Source: Puffinus mauretanicus (lineage: Eukaryota > Chordata > Aves > Procellariiformes > Procellariidae). From it: a stretch of 64,000 nucleotides of DNA. The stretch covers positions 3,302,501-3,366,500 of the forward strand of contig JAJKFH010002906.1 of the NCBI GenBank assembly GCA_023333565.1, in the 5' to 3' direction. Shown here in pieces: positions 47,631 through 60,379 of this stretch; position 1 is the stretch's first letter; each line of letters opens with the position of its first letter. A program made the translations under genes and the position numbers. The notes under the pieces are model-generated. The model saw nothing but the letters and a program-made list of their open reading frames with translations. It was not told the origin of the DNA and made no database searches.

Positions 47631-48243
47631 TGTCGTGGTTTAACCCCAGCCAGTAATGAAGCACCACACAGCCACTGGCTCACTATCCGCCCCAGTGGGA
47701 TGGGGGAGAGAATCAAAAGAGTAAAAATGAGAAAACTTGGGGGTTGAGATAAAGACAGTTTAATAGGGAAAGCAAAAGCCATGCATGCAAGCAAAGCAAA
47801 ACAAGGAATCCATTCACCACTTCCCATCGGCAGGCAGGTGTTCAGCCATCTCCAGGAAAGCAGGGCTCCATCACATGTGACGGTTACTTGGGAAGACAAA
47901 CGCCATCACTCTGAACGTCCCCCCCTTCCTTCTTCTTCCCTCAGCTTTCTATGCTGAGCATGATGTCATATGGTATGGGGTATGGGGTATGGGGTATCCC
48001 TTTGGTCAGTGGGGGTCAGTTGTCATCACGGCTGTGTCCCCTCCCAACTTCTTGTGCACCCCCAGCCTGCTCACTGGTGGATGGTGTGAGCAGCAGAAAA
48101 GGCCTTGACTCTGTGTAAGCACTGCTCAGCAGTAACCAAAACATCCCTGAACTATCAACACTGTTTTCAGCACAAATCCAAAACACAGCCCCATATCAGC
48201 TACTATGGAGAAAATTAACTCTACCCCAGCCACAACCAGCACA
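47631..48243 (-). mobile_element. Solo LTR, related subfamily, antisense, with imperfect TSD
   Basis: 613 bp, plus-strand ends TGTCG...CACA. It is homologous in complement to the LTR at 40,545: the shared AAAGACAGTTTAATA block, CCATCGGCAGGCAGGTGTTCA, and the termini. CCATC precedes it and CCATT follows, a 5-bp target duplication with one mismatch. It carries a private three-unit GGTATGGG expansion at 47,972-47,997. It is more diverged than the provirus LTRs, so probably older. Confidence 0.92.
47972..47997. repeat. Triplicated 8-bp unit inside the solo LTR
   Basis: Three tandem GGTATGGG units, whereas the sister LTRs have one copy of the related GGTATGGAATA. Local slippage inside the LTR. 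Confidence 0.85.
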
Positions 48244-51200
48244 CCATTCTATGCTGTGCAAGTGCAGCTTGAGTTATAGAAGTATTGAAAAACTCTGCAG
48301 CCAGGAATGCAAATTTAAAAACTTCTTTTGCATTCAAAGAACTTTAAAAAAATGGTAAAAATATTTTTTTAATGTTCTCCATTTCAGATACTGAATTTTA
48401 GCCCACTGGTCATTTCTGTAGCTAAGTTATGAACAACTGGAACACTGAAAACACTGTGACACTTTCCACTACTGAATTCTAAACAAATATTATTATAAAG
48501 ACAGACAAGAACAGCTTTCTAAACATTTCATCATTTTGAAAGTAACATGTATAATGTCTGACTGCAACATTTATTCATATTGTGAAAACATTCTCTATGT
48601 GGGGTCAGACAAAAAATAAACTTTAATTCTTGCATTAATTCTCAGTTCAAATTTAAATGATCTTAATTAAGTTTCTCTTGGAAATGACTTAAGGAAATTT
48701 AAATCAGGGCCATATTATTTCTTCATGATAGGAGGAAACTCATTGAACCAGATGATATTGATGTTAGAGATGTCCATGTCTGAGAGTCTTCCAACACTGC
48801 ACCTACAATCCCTACAGTCCGATGGGCATTTCTTGGGTGCAATTTATTTGCTGTTGGATCATCTTTGAAAGTGCCTCCATCTTTCCAGTAATAGTAGACA
48901 GAGCCTAAGATAATCGTGTATCTAAGCCTAGTTAAAATACAAAGAAGGACTGCATTTTAGATATCTCAGAATCATTATATTTTAATCCGCCCCTGGATAT
49001 CCGGAATAATTTCAATGACTATTATACTATGTACAAGCTAATTTAATTTCTAAATTCTTTTTTCAAAGACATACCATATGAAAAGATGAGTTACAAATAT
49101 GCATTCGTTTTTGAATGGAAGTAGGCTGGTATATGATAAGTTCTTTCTTCTTTTAGAGAAATTTCTAGTAAATTCAATACTTGCATGAGGACTAGGGCCA
49201 ATACTACTTGAGATCAAATTATTTTTATCTGTACAAGAAGTTGTGCTGAGCTAGGATAAAACAAACAGCTTTATTGTCCTGTACTTTAGGTCTATTCCAT
49301 AGGAAATATGTTCAGGAAAGCTCTAGAGATTTCAATCTGTTAAACCATTGACACATCTCGTAATCCATTTCATGTGGTCTGATCATGAATTTATTTCATA
49401 AAATAAAATGAAATTTCACTTTGAAAAATTTTAAGTTCTCAACTCTGAAATGCCAGACTTTCAGAAAGTTTCTTATAACTGCTATGCCAATTGATTGAAA
49501 AAGTCAGTTACACCAGCACAGGGATACTGCTTTTAATACAAGAACAATGCTGCCTAACAAACAGCTATATTACTATGATTTTTCATCACTCCTAACTTAC
49601 ACTATGTGTGTCACTATGTGACGATAACTATTTAAGTCTTTGCATCTCACTTCCAGTAGGCTCTGAGCCATTAATTACACTAGTTCACAGGAGACTAGAA
49701 TGTGGACTGCCCTATGTCCTCTTGGTTTCAGGCTATGTAAAATGTCCTTAATGGGCTGGAAAGATCTGAAAGGCAAAAACCCACTCTAGTACTTCCTTTC
49801 CTATTTGAAGGGGGGGTGAGTAAACCCAAGAGACAAGCAGGTAATTTATAGTTAAACATTTTCCTTTGATCTGCATATCGCTTTTTCTATTTTGAGCTAA
49901 TTTGATTAAGTACGCACAAAGGGGGAGCCGAAGGAGAAAGGTTTTACTTCAGGCAGCCAGCCAGGAAACACAGTAGCAGAGACCTAATTTTTTATTATCA
50001 TTATTATTGATCGATCTCCAAGTGATACACATAATTGACTCAAAATAACAGAGGAGCTGAATTAAATCTGAAACATTTGAGGATACTTAATATGGGGTTT
50101 TCCAGTGCTAAGAGCTTGGATAGTTTCAACTACTTTCAATACCACAGAAAATGTAGGTAAAATTGTATTATGGCTTCACAAGTTATTTTGTATCAGCTGA
50201 ACTTCAATAACTGACAATATGGACGCTGTTACCCCACTGCAAATATGAAGAAAAATGCTCTAGCTTATGTCCTCTCTTGTTAAGACTTAAGCAAATGCAC
50301 TTCATATTACATTTCCTGTCAGTTACACAACCAAAGTACAAAGTAATTACCTACATCTGATATAGTCATCTAGATGCCTTTTATAAAGCACAGGGAGGAA
50401 CAGCAGCTGTGTGGAGTGATACATCTCATTCTAAAGTAGACAGCTAAAATATATCAGATGAAATATGCCTTAAAAGTACACTTTTTTTTTTTTCCACTAG
50501 GGACCCTACCAGTTTAGATGCAGATATCTAACTGAACTTGCACAAGACCAACTCAGCCACAGTTACAACAGCTCAGCTTATACACAACAATTCATCTCTG
50601 GCAATAATTCATTTATATGTTTGAGCTGCAAAGACTTTTTCTATGTAAAAACAGAGAAATGTTGCGTGGGCTCAAAGTAGTTATTGCCTATATACACACC
50701 ACATTCTCCTGCTTGACCCGACTGTGAAAACATGAAAATGTGATGAATCATGAGTTAGAGAACTGCCATCTGCTTCAGTCCTTCTGCTGTTCCAAGGGAA
50801 CACAGGTCTATGTCCTCCATGGTGAGTGAGATCTGTGGGCAGAAGAAGACCCCAGTTGTAGCTTCATAAATTGCAAGTTCAGAATACACACTGCTTTTAA
50901 CTGACTTCAGCAGGAAATATACAATGGTGTAACCCAGCAAGATAACCAATTCTGGTCTTGCCTATATTGCCATCTTACCACTAATTATATACTTTTATAC
51001 TTTTTTATACTTAGAAATTTTGAAAGGTTGGACAGCAAAATTGGACTAGGCATACATGTACTAGGTATGTACACAGTACTGTGACAAAGAAGGGCTGTTA
51101 CAAAACAAAACAACCAAAACTAATAAGAAACAGTTAATCATCATCAGTTAAGTTAGCCAACAATTTGCAAGGTTTGCTCATCCTTCAAATCTCTGATCTA

Positions 51201-54200
51201 GTATAGAAAGATTTAACCTTTACTTGATGGGTCAACCTTACACAAAAACACAGACTTCTCTGACCCAAAACTTTAATGTGTATAGTGTCTAGACTAACAT
51301 TTTACCAAGACAGATGTTACCACAAGTCAACTACCAATGAATTTACACCAGTTAAAGGAGGAATATGAACGGACCATTGCAAAAAAGTAAAAAAATCCTA
51401 TGCTTCATATATAAAATATATAAACTGCTCTATTCTAGGTAGTTTAGAAATTATTCAAAGTGTTTTGAAAGAAGATAAACAGTATATAACTTACCCTAAA
51501 AATTAAAATAGCTCCTTCACTGCCAATCAAAAATTGCTGTTGATGCCTCGTCTAAGACTGTGATTAACGGTATTTAGAGACAATACTGCTGAGATATGAT
51601 ATGTTTTTCAGGGTGGATCCTGGATCTTAGCTACTTAGGAGATTATCTGCTAATTGCTGTTCTTCATTTGAATTCATAACACCACCACTGTAGCAACAGT
51701 TAAGTTGTATTTAAGGATGCACTTCATTATAATCCCATGTTTTCAGAGGCTTATAACTTTATATAAATTATTTGCTCATAAAGTTATTCACAGCCCAAAG
51801 AAGGCATTTTGGAACAGTCTGACACAACACCATTTGACTGCTTAGTATCTGCATGTTCAAAAATGTGCTACTTCTTTTGCCTCCTTTTTGATGACACATT
51901 AACATACTTGTCAACTTATGGTACTCAAAATTCCCCAGGTTTTTTAAGGCGCCAGCTTGCAGTTCTCAACAAGTAGAAATGTTTCTGACACATTTGGGAG
52001 ACTGCTTAGAAATAACACAGGTTTAAGTGTTGCTCAATTACAGAAAGGTCAGTGATACCTGAAACTGTCCAAAAGGAACAGTGACACTGAAGAAACTATG
52101 AAGGTTTGTTAAATTTTCCAGTCAGTCAAAAGTGGCCAGTCCACTGGCATGGAAAATCCTGCTCATGCCTTTTTCCCTCTCGAAACAAAGTAGACATAAA
52201 TTTGTTTATACTGGCTGGAAAAAAAATTTACCTGTCCTAAACAATTCATATCCTGTAAAGATACTACAGCTAAACAGATGACCATGCGTATCAACATCTG
52301 ACACTTGGCCACAGCTCAGTGGGCTTGAGTCTAGGCATTCAGCAGTGAGATATGGTTAGACATCTAGCTGCTACTCTCACGTGATCCCCAGTCTAACGGT
52401 TTAGTGACAGTGTCAAAGTAATTAAGCACCTCAGAAAAATGGCTGTAGAATCCGATCTGGCCTCGTGAATAACGCCGATGAGGCATGGGCTGTCACCTCC
52501 TCACATTTGCTCAACAGAAAACCAAAACCGTTGATGTCAGAGTCACTGGGAATTTGTAGATATAGAGGGAAACAAAAAAAGAAAAGGAAAAAAAAGCAAA
52601 ACCAAAACAGCCTCAGTGTGATTTGGGCTTCCAGCACTTGCTGAATCTTCACAAAAATGAAGCGGTATACACCACAAAGGGAAACAATGGTCACAAACAG
52701 AGGCGATATCATAAAAGGTACCTTCTTGTTCTTATGAGGCTGTCACTCCAACTGACATATATTGTGAAGTAATAAGCAACACCTTCTCCAGATCCCAGAA
52801 AGGAGGGAGATAAACGGCACTGAATTGGCTGTGTTTCCCCAAAATGTCTCAGACAAGCTACAGCCGCAGCAGGCTGAGCAGCTGAGCCCTCCGAGACTGG
52901 GCTCAGAGTCTCAGACAGAAAGGAAAGATTTATTGCCATCTGGTAACAATGATGCTGACGTCTCAGAGAGACCCACTGGGCTACACAGCAGCACCTAGCA
53001 ACTCTAAAACTAGAGGGACGTAATTAGGTAGCTTAATTACTGGGCTGCTTATAAAAGTTGGAAATTCTACATTATGTTTAAGTTATTATTACAGTTACGT
53101 TTGGCAGGGAAAGAAGGATGTGGGAAACTGATCATTTAAGAGGCTAAGATGAGCCAAACCAAAGCAGTCACTGTCATCTGCTGTCTTGTTATTGTTCAGG
53201 GACTCCTGTTATACAGTATGGATCACCTAGGGCTCGGATGTTGAATGTAGCAACCCTCTATCATGCTGCTTGGCACTGAGTGACTGCCGAAAAACACAGT
53301 AACCTTGGTGGTTGACAACTTCTATATATTTGCAGGACAGCTACAGCATGAACAGCTTATAGTACAAGTTTCTCTACTCTGCCTCTGCCAAAATATCACT
53401 GTACTCCCAAGCTTCTCAAAGGTATACAGCAATATTGGAAACTCCATTCCCATTAAAATGCATGGTTCTCTACAGGCTGCTAATTATTAATAGTGGTAGT
53501 GGCAGTGGTAGCAATTTGAGAGAGATAAATACGCCTGTAATTTTGAGTAGAGGTTTGAGACAGCATGGCAGGGCAGAGAGACAAATGCTCTATTTGTGTT
53601 TGCAGCCATAACCTCTTAGCAAAACCAGAAAATATTGATGAGCAAATGGGGTTGTTAGCCACACACTGGACACACAGGATTCAAAGGATGCAACAAAACC
53701 AGACCTCCAAGCCCTGAGCTTTTGTAGTTTTCATATCAAGAACTGGTATAAATATGAAATATTTTGTTAGTTTTCACTGGAAATCTCCAATTGGAATGTC
53801 AAACTAGCTGGAAATCTGAAATTCCACGTAGAAATTCGGTGTCTTACTGTCATTTTTATTCTAAAACTTACTGGTCAGTCATTGTATGAAATCTCCCACA
53901 GCTCCTGAACAATTCTACAATTCTACAATTCTTGACCTGACTGTTTACATGCTAATCTGACTCCAGTAGCACGTTTGCTCTTGCTAAGCCATAGAGTAAC
54001 AGCTTTGTAAGTCATAAAGAGCAGACCCAACTAAAAGGTGAGTATATTGCAGTTGCAAAATTATGCATGTTACGCAACTAATGTATATCGTATGTAAATG
54101 AATACATTCAGTGAAGGAAAGAACTGTCTGTATTATAGCACCTTTCCTTTTTTTTTTTTTGTTTTAAATTCTAAAAGGCGTGAATAAGAGACTTGAAGCC

Positions 54201-55311
54201 AAATTCAGTGTCTGGAGAAAGCAATCTACTATGTTAACCCAGCAGCAAAAGGAACAGTAAACAGCTATCATCAAAACGATCCTTCAGGATTCTGGAGAGC
54301 ATAAGACAATTATTCATTTTGAGGTGAAGCCCTTACCCTTTACCCACCTTTCTTTTTTTTCCTAGATCCAGATCCAAATTGTTTTTCTTCCAGAGAATAA
54401 CCTGCTTTATTTCACTTTTTAACTCCAGCGAACATAACTGCTATGTATACTAACTAGATTTCTGTGTCAGGGGGCACCAAAAATATGCTAGTATTGTTGA
54501 AGAGACAAAGGGCAATACCTTGATTTGGCAGGGTGTTCTTGTCAACGAAGAACAAACATAAAGGACCCACATGAACACTGAAAAGCTTAACCAAAAAAGG
54601 AATCACATGGAATGGTATTATTTTAAAAGTTCTAAAAAATGCCTCAGAAGTACCTAGCAAGCAAACGAGGAAATTTTTTTTGCTTGTTAGGGCTTTTTTG
54701 TTGCATTTTACAACATAATATGAAGCCGAAGAACACGTTATAGTACTTTGTAGTGGAATTTGAGCCTTGGTAAGTGTTTGTATTTTGCATAAAGCTATTG
54801 GATGAGGCTGTGCTTTCTGGCATAGCTTGCCACTGTTTGATAGCATTTTAAAAGCATACTGTGCTTGAACTATCAACATACAATATTTGTTAGTTTTACG
54901 CTCTACAAGTTACTTTGTTATATGCAATGGAATAATTACTGTGGAGTTTTGTATTGTAGCTCTTTTGTCACAGTTGTTTATTAGATATGGAGCCTCATTT
55001 TGAACTTTTTATTTGCTTTCTATGCTGTCACTTCTGTGGCATTTGTAAGGTACTGCGATTTAATTGGAAATTGGACCAGACAACATTAAAAGAAATTTTG
55101 GTGATTCCAGTTATTAAAGATTTTCCCTTGCTGGCATGTAAGTGGGGTTCTTTACAGGGTGTTTATTTGTTTGATTTGTGCTTAAAACATATGTTTATTT
55201 AAATCCATTTCATGAAATAAAGCATTGGGCAAAAAGTAGTATCTAGTGCGTTTTCCTTGAGATCATCTCAAAGCACTAACATTATGACACAGATACAAAT
55301 GTGTATCATAC
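48244..55311. other. AT-rich sequence, no established gene
   Basis: No repeat family or complete gene recognised. One exon-like minus-strand frame (48,723-48,904) is listed separately. The 141-codon minus frame at 54,454-54,879 has no recognisable domain. Confidence 0.55.
48723..48904 (-). other. Exon-like open frame, unidentified
   Basis: The minus strand reads a protein-like stretch containing GSVYYYWKDGGTFKDDPTAN, then KLHPRNAHRTVGIVGAVLED, to a TGA at 48,723-48,725. An AG lies exactly before it (minus-strand 'tatcttag', plus 48,905-48,912), as for a splice acceptor, though the pyrimidine tract is weak. The frame stays open upstream to about 48,955 and has no ATG. I do not recognise the family. 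It could be an exon, a decayed exon or chance. Confidence 0.2.
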
Positions 55312-56100
55312 AGTCATAGACTCATAGAATAGTTTAGGTTGGAAGACACCTTTAAAGGTCATCTAGTCCAACTACCCCTTGCAATGAGCAGGGACATCTT
55401 CAACTAGATCAGGTTGTTCAGAGCCCCGTCCACCCTGACCTTGAATGTTGCCAGGGATGGGGCATCTACCACCTCTCTGGGCAACCTGTGCCAGTGTTTC
55501 AACACCCTCATGGTAAAAAAATTCTTCCTTATATCTAGTCTAAATCTACCCTCTTTCAGTTTAAAACCATTCCCTTGTCCTGTCGCAACAGTTCCTGCTA
55601 AAAAGTTTGTCCCCATCTTTCTTATAAGTCCCCTTTAAGTACTGATAAGCTGCAATAAGGTCTCCCCAAAGCCTTCTCTTCTCCAGGCTGAATAACCCCA
55701 ACTCTCTCAGCCTTTCTTCATAGGGGAGGTGTTCCATCCCCCTGATCATTTTTGTGGCCCTCCTCTGGACCCGCTCCAACAGGTCCATGTCTTTCTTGTG
55801 CTGAGGGCTCCAGAGCTGGAAGCAGTACTGCAGGTGGGATCTCACCAGAGCAGAGGAGAGGGGCAGAATCACCTCCCTTGACTTGCTGGCCACGCTTCTT
55901 TTGATGCAGCCCAGGATACGGTTGGCCTTCTGGGTTGCAAGCGCACGTTGTCGGCTCACATCCAGCTTTTCGTCCGCAAGTACCCCCAAGTTCTTGTCGG
56001 CAGAGCTGCTCTCAATCCCTTCATCCCCCAGCCTGTATTGATACCAGGGGTTGCCCTGACCCAGGTGCAGGACCTTGCACTTGGCCTTGTTGAACCTCAC
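55312..56100 (-). mobile_element. CR1 LINE, different subfamily, 5'-truncated, antisense
   Basis: The plus strand opens with 'catagactcatagaatag' (complement of the CR1 end), then 'ggttggaagacacctttaaa'. It differs throughout from the copies at 29,501 and 42,671, so it belongs to another subfamily. The truncation point is at about 56,100, just after the [19 protein letters not shown] block. Confidence 0.9.
55404..56100 (-). pseudogene. CR1 ORF2 C-terminal remnant (second subfamily)
   Basis: Two frames: 55,561-56,100 (179 codons: [63 protein letters not shown]) and 55,404-55,616 (70 codons: RLDIRKNFFTMRVLKHWHRL to the natural end). A frameshift lies near 55,565-55,615. The RT catalytic core is missing through truncation. 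It is the same region of ORF2 as 29,582-30,118 but clearly divergent in sequence. Confidence 0.85.
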
Positions 56101-56519
56101 AGGAAAGGGTGAAAAAAGACAGCATTTGTCCCATATTTAAGAAAATATTAAGATAGATTTTTTTAAGCTGATTCAGAAGGGGAAAAAGGAATATATATGA
56201 ACTCAGATTTCAGGCAGAAAACTAGAAAATTAAAGCTCAGCCTAAAAATTAATCCTGTGCTTACTGTTTGTTGGATTTTGGAGGGCTAGGAAGCAAAATG
56301 TACACTAAAGATGGAAGGGAGAGAATTCATTTTTCAGAAAATACACTCTTCAATCAGGTTTGCCATAAATCTGATTATTTTTTTGGTCCTAAAATGTTTA
56401 TTTCTTTGGTCCTAATTTCTTAATGAAAGGTTAATGAACAGATCAGTCTTCTTACTGAACTGACTGATTTTCCAAGGAATTGGGATTGGTTTAGCCATGA
56501 GTGGGAGTAGTGGGACAGC
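56101..56519. other. Unique sequence, nothing recognised
   Basis: AT-rich spacer between two CR1 pieces of opposite orientation. Confidence 0.55.
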
Positions 56520-57257
56520 AGGAACGGTAGGACAGTGCTCATGAGGGCGCTCTGGACTCAGCAAAAAGGTTTTGAGCCATCTTGTTGGGTCCCAAATGCA
56601 AATACAGATCTTTTGGGATCAAGGGCAATCTTCAGGGAACTGAAGATGCCTGCCACTGCTGGGAAGGGATAACTATCGAGGATGTGACTTCTAGCTAGCT
56701 GCAGTGGCAGAAGGACACACAACAGCAGGCCAGAGACTCTGCTGAGGACAGCGTACACATGCACAACAACTGTGTTGATGTGCCACAGGCGCAGTCCTCA
56801 GCATCTCCTGAAGACACTACACCAGCACATCAGAGACCTAACCCACTTGGAACTCCTGAAGGCAGATGCAGCTCTGCAGGCCTAGCGCAACAGGGGCACC
56901 TGGTTCTTCTCACTGATCTCAGAGCCTGAGATGATGGGCTCCTCGCCTGCAGGACGTGAGCACTGGCGAGGGTCTGTGTCACCAAGGAAAGGATCTGTGG
57001 GAAGAGGTCAGCAGGCTGTACAGCATCAGGGATGATGAGAAAGAGGTTGACTGGATCTTCTCTGAGACCCTGCAGGACATGAGAGTCTGAGCCTGAGCTG
57101 CACTGAAGGAGGGACAGGCAGAGCTGTGCCTATTGAGTTGGGAAATGGAGACTCCCAGGACAACAAAGACTGGGAGCTCATGACTTCTGTCACCAGGATA
57201 ATGAGTCCTGCTCCATCTGCAGATTTGCAACTACAGATTAAGGCCAGTCACTTATGG
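56520..57257 (+). mobile_element. Probable CR1 ORF1 remnant, sense
   Basis: GC-richer than its surroundings. Around 56,993-57,090 the plus strand encodes LWEEVSRLYSIRDDEKEVDW and then IFSETLQ, a coiled-coil-like segment resembling CR1 ORF1 (the nucleic-acid-binding chaperone protein of these LINEs). Stops and shifts break the rest. It sits directly upstream of a same-strand ORF2 tail, which would fit one CR1 copy with a large internal deletion, or two neighbouring insertions. Confidence 0.45.
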
Positions 57258-58135
57258 TAACCTATGGTAAACTCTAGGGGTGAATACTGGGTCCAATACT
57301 CTTTAATGTCTCCATTAATGATCTGCACTGTGGGATAGACTGCACCATCAGAATTTTCCCAGGTGATAGAAAACTGTGTGGGAGTGGTTGATATGCCAGA
57401 CAGTAGTGCTGCCATTTAGAGGGAACTCTACAGGCTGGAGAAATGGTTCAACAAAGAGAAATACCAAGTCCTGAGGAATAATCCTTTGCACCAGTACAGA
57501 CTGGGGCTGGAAAGTAACTATGCAGAAAAGGCCCTGAGGATCCTGGTGGACAAGTTCAGCATGAGCCAGCAATGTGCCCTTGCAGCAAAGGAGGACAACA
57601 GCCTCCTGGACTGTGTGAGGAATAGCATCACCAACAGGTTGAAGGAGGTGATCCTTCCCCTCAGCCCTGGTGAGTCCACACCTGGAGTACTGTGTCCAGT
57701 TCTAGGCTCCCTAGTACAAGAGAGATAGTGACATATTGGAGTGAGTTCAGCAAAGGATCATAAAGGTGTTTAAGGGACAGGACACTTACATATGAAGAAG
57801 AGCTGAGAGAGCTGGGACTGTTCAGTTTGGAACAATGTATATAAATACATGGGGGGAGGTTAAATAAGTTGGAAGACAAGAGGCAAAGGGGGCAAATTAA
57901 AAAACAGGAAATTCCGTTTAAACGCAAGAAAAACAATCTTTACTGTGAAGGTGATTTAACACTGGAACAGGTTGCACTGAGAAGTTGTGGGGTCCCCATG
58001 CTTGGACACATTCAAAACCTGGCTGGTCATGATTCTGGGCAACTTGCTCTAGCTGATCTTGCTTTGAGTAGAGTGTTGAACTAGATGTTCTGCAGAGGTG
58101 CCTCCCAACCTCAACCATTCTGTGATTCTGTGAAT
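57258..58135 (+). mobile_element. CR1 LINE 3' part, old, sense
   Basis: Begins with the sequence for the region before the RT Asp-Asp motif ('ccaatactctttaatgtctccattaatgatctg'-like in broken similarity) and runs to the CR1 terminal 'cattctgtgattctgtgaat' at 58,116-58,135. An 80-codon frame at 57,486-57,728 retains the ALAAKEDNSLLDCVRNSI part of ORF2. Multiple indels. No intact RT. Confidence 0.82.
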
Positions 58136-59049
58136 CTATCAGATTTAACAGAACTAAAATATCTCTGATGTTTTTCAAAAAGAGCAAACCAAGAATCCGT
58201 GTCCCTTAATATTTCCCTGCTATCTTTGATGAAAAGTCAATATTTGTGTTACTGCCTATCCAAAATGCTTAATCTCTTCGAAAGAAATGATGCATAGGAT
58301 AGTCCAGCTTCTGACTTCAACAGATTTAGATACTTAGTTGTGTTTGGTGTACCTTGTGAGGTAAACAAGATAGGTTATGGTTGAAATAATTTTCAGCTTT
58401 TTTCCTCCTTCTTGCTCATTTTTAAATGTTTTTGGTTATTAATTTCCCTTCTGATTTTAGCTGTTGCAAGTTCCAATTTACAGGAAGAGTTTTTACCCAC
58501 AACATATTCAAAACAACTAGAACTGGAGCACTTCAGTCCCTAGAACTCCAGGTTCTCCGTTCCCTAGTGAGAATCTTTGAGAAACATAAATTAAAATTAG
58601 TTTCAGTGCATAGAATTAATTATTCCATTTATTGGTTATTATCTTGCTTTGTGGTTTTATGTGCCTCTGAACTGTAGATGGAATTAGAAAAGAAGAAGAG
58701 AGACTCAACTAATTAATCTTGGGCTTCCAAAAGAGACAAAATGTTTGAAAGATGGGAAGAAAGTAAAGTAAAAACTGGATTAAACTAAAAAAAAAACAAA
58801 CCAAAAAAACTTTCAAAGAGCATATAGCTATATGAAATATAAATTTAATTCATGTTTATGCACTGCAATTAATCAGCATATGTGAGTATATATATGAGTA
58901 GGTATATAAATTTAATGTATTGGTGGAAAATTTCATGTTTCTATAACACTCCAACGATTATGAATAAAATATTTAATTCAGGAGGTTGTAGTTACTTTTG
59001 TTAAATTATTTTACTTACCTTTTTCCATACTTGTGTTGGCCTACAGTAG
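58136..59049. other. AT-rich sequence, nothing recognised
   Basis: Contains (TATATGAGTA)-like low complexity near 58,885. Just before 59,050 there is a pyrimidine-rich 'cttacctttttccatacttg' followed by CTACAG and TAG, which could act as a splice acceptor for the candidate exon. Confidence 0.5.
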
Positions 59050-59343
59050 ATGCATGAGCACTGCCAAAAAAAAGAAAAACACCATTTATCAGTCACAGAA
59101 GAAAAAGATAGTTGTTCAATAGTAGATGCTATGCAAAACAAGGGCCAGGAACAAAAATTTACAACTGGCACATATTATGAAGTCTTAGACTCAAGTAATG
59201 ATATTGCTTGTCTAAAACGAAGTATGGCAAATGATGATGTAGCAGAGATTTTTGGTAGTTGCTCTGCACAGAGTAGCACCAAGCTAGGCACGAGATCTGC
59301 TAGTTTGACACGGGGCACAGCAGCCAAAAAAAACCAACGCTGT
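59050..59343 (+). other. Exon-like open frame abutted by antisense provirus, unidentified
   Basis: About 97 open codons, hydrophilic and Ser/Lys/Glu/Asp-rich, with stretches such as SVTEEKDSCSIVDAMQNKG and LDSSNDIACLKRSMANDDVA. They are preceded by an acceptor-like pyrimidine tract and AG (59,045-59,049). The open frame only ends inside the LTR that starts at 59,344, so any gene segment here has been interrupted by the provirus. I do not recognise the protein. It could be a true exon, a retrocopy fragment or chance. Confidence 0.25.
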
Positions 59344-59863
59344 TGTCGCGGTTTAACCTGGCAGGCAGCCAAATACCAGGCAGCTGCTCACTCACTCCCC
59401 CCACCCCCAGCGGGACGGGGAGAGAATCGGAAGGGTAAGAGTGAGAAAAACTTGTGGGTTGAGATAAAGACAGTTTAATAGAACAGGAAAAAAAAGGGAA
59501 AATAATAATGATAATGATAAAATATACAAAATGAGTGATGCACAATGCAATTGCTCACCACCCGCGCTGACCGATAACCAAGTAGCGATCGGTACTTCCT
59601 GGATCACGCCTACCATTCATATACTGAACATGACGTCACATGGTATGGAATACCCCATTAGCCAGCTGGGCTGGCTGTCCTGATTATGTTCCCTCCCATC
59701 TTGTGTACCTAGCTCAGTCAGTAGGCACGGGAGCTGTCCTTGGACTAGGAGGGCACTTAGCAACAACTGAAAACATCAGTGTATTATCAACATTCTCCTC
59801 ATACTAAATCCAAAACACAGCACTAAGAAGAAATTTAACCCTATCCCAGCCGAAACCAGGACA
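59344..59863 (-). repeat. 3' LTR of provirus copy 2
   Basis: 520 bp, plus-strand ends TGTCG...GGACA, matching in complement both LTRs of copy 1. The polyadenylation signal appears as TTTAAT. It has its own differences, for example around 59,620-59,640 ('catatactgaacatgacgtcac'). Confidence 0.95.
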
Positions 59864-59954
59864 GTATCCACCCCTTATTCTATATCATTTACGTCGTGCT
59901 TAGGTCTCACATCTTTTTTAATACATTTCAATTAACCACCACTATCCTTCTTTA

Positions 59955-59988
59955 TATATACACATATATATATATATATATATATGCA
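59955..59988. repeat. (AT)n expansion within provirus copy 2
   Basis: ACACATATATATATATATATATAT is longer than the corresponding tract of copy 1 near 36,456-36,480. A microsatellite expansion within the element. Confidence 0.85.
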
Positions 59989-60379
59989 CGCACAGATATC
60001 ATTCCCTTGGTCTATGGACTATCCCTCTAAAATGTCCACTGAGTTCATTTAGTCCATGACTTTGGGCTCCATCTGTTATAACAGTCTTTCAGGGCCGGAG
60101 AGATGGTGTGTGGTGTTGGGCTGTTGCATCCTGAAGCCAGTTCTCATTTCGGTACTGCTGCGCTCGTCCAGTTCTATCATCGTTGCACTTCGCTCGGTTT
60201 CATCGGAGTTAGTTCATTCTTCATTAATCTGGGTGATTTTCACTGCTATACCATTGATAGCAACCATAGAAATAATGATATACAATATCATGTAACAGTT
60301 GACATCAAAATTCAGTTCATTGGCTATTTTCACCCAAAATCAAATCCCCTTGAGGTACACACCGGACCTCCCCATCCTT

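Noticed and set aside
50755..50949. Minus-strand frame with a good ACCATGG start context and an acceptor-like AG
   Set aside because: Only 21 codons follow the ATG before a stop, and no donor GT is suitably placed.
54454..54879. 141-codon minus-strand frame
   Set aside because: No family resemblance. Hydrophobic runs reflect T-rich sequence on the coding strand.
59344..59478. Extension of the exon-like frame into the LTR
   Set aside because: The last about 45 codons are antisense LTR sequence and cannot belong to an ancestral host exon.
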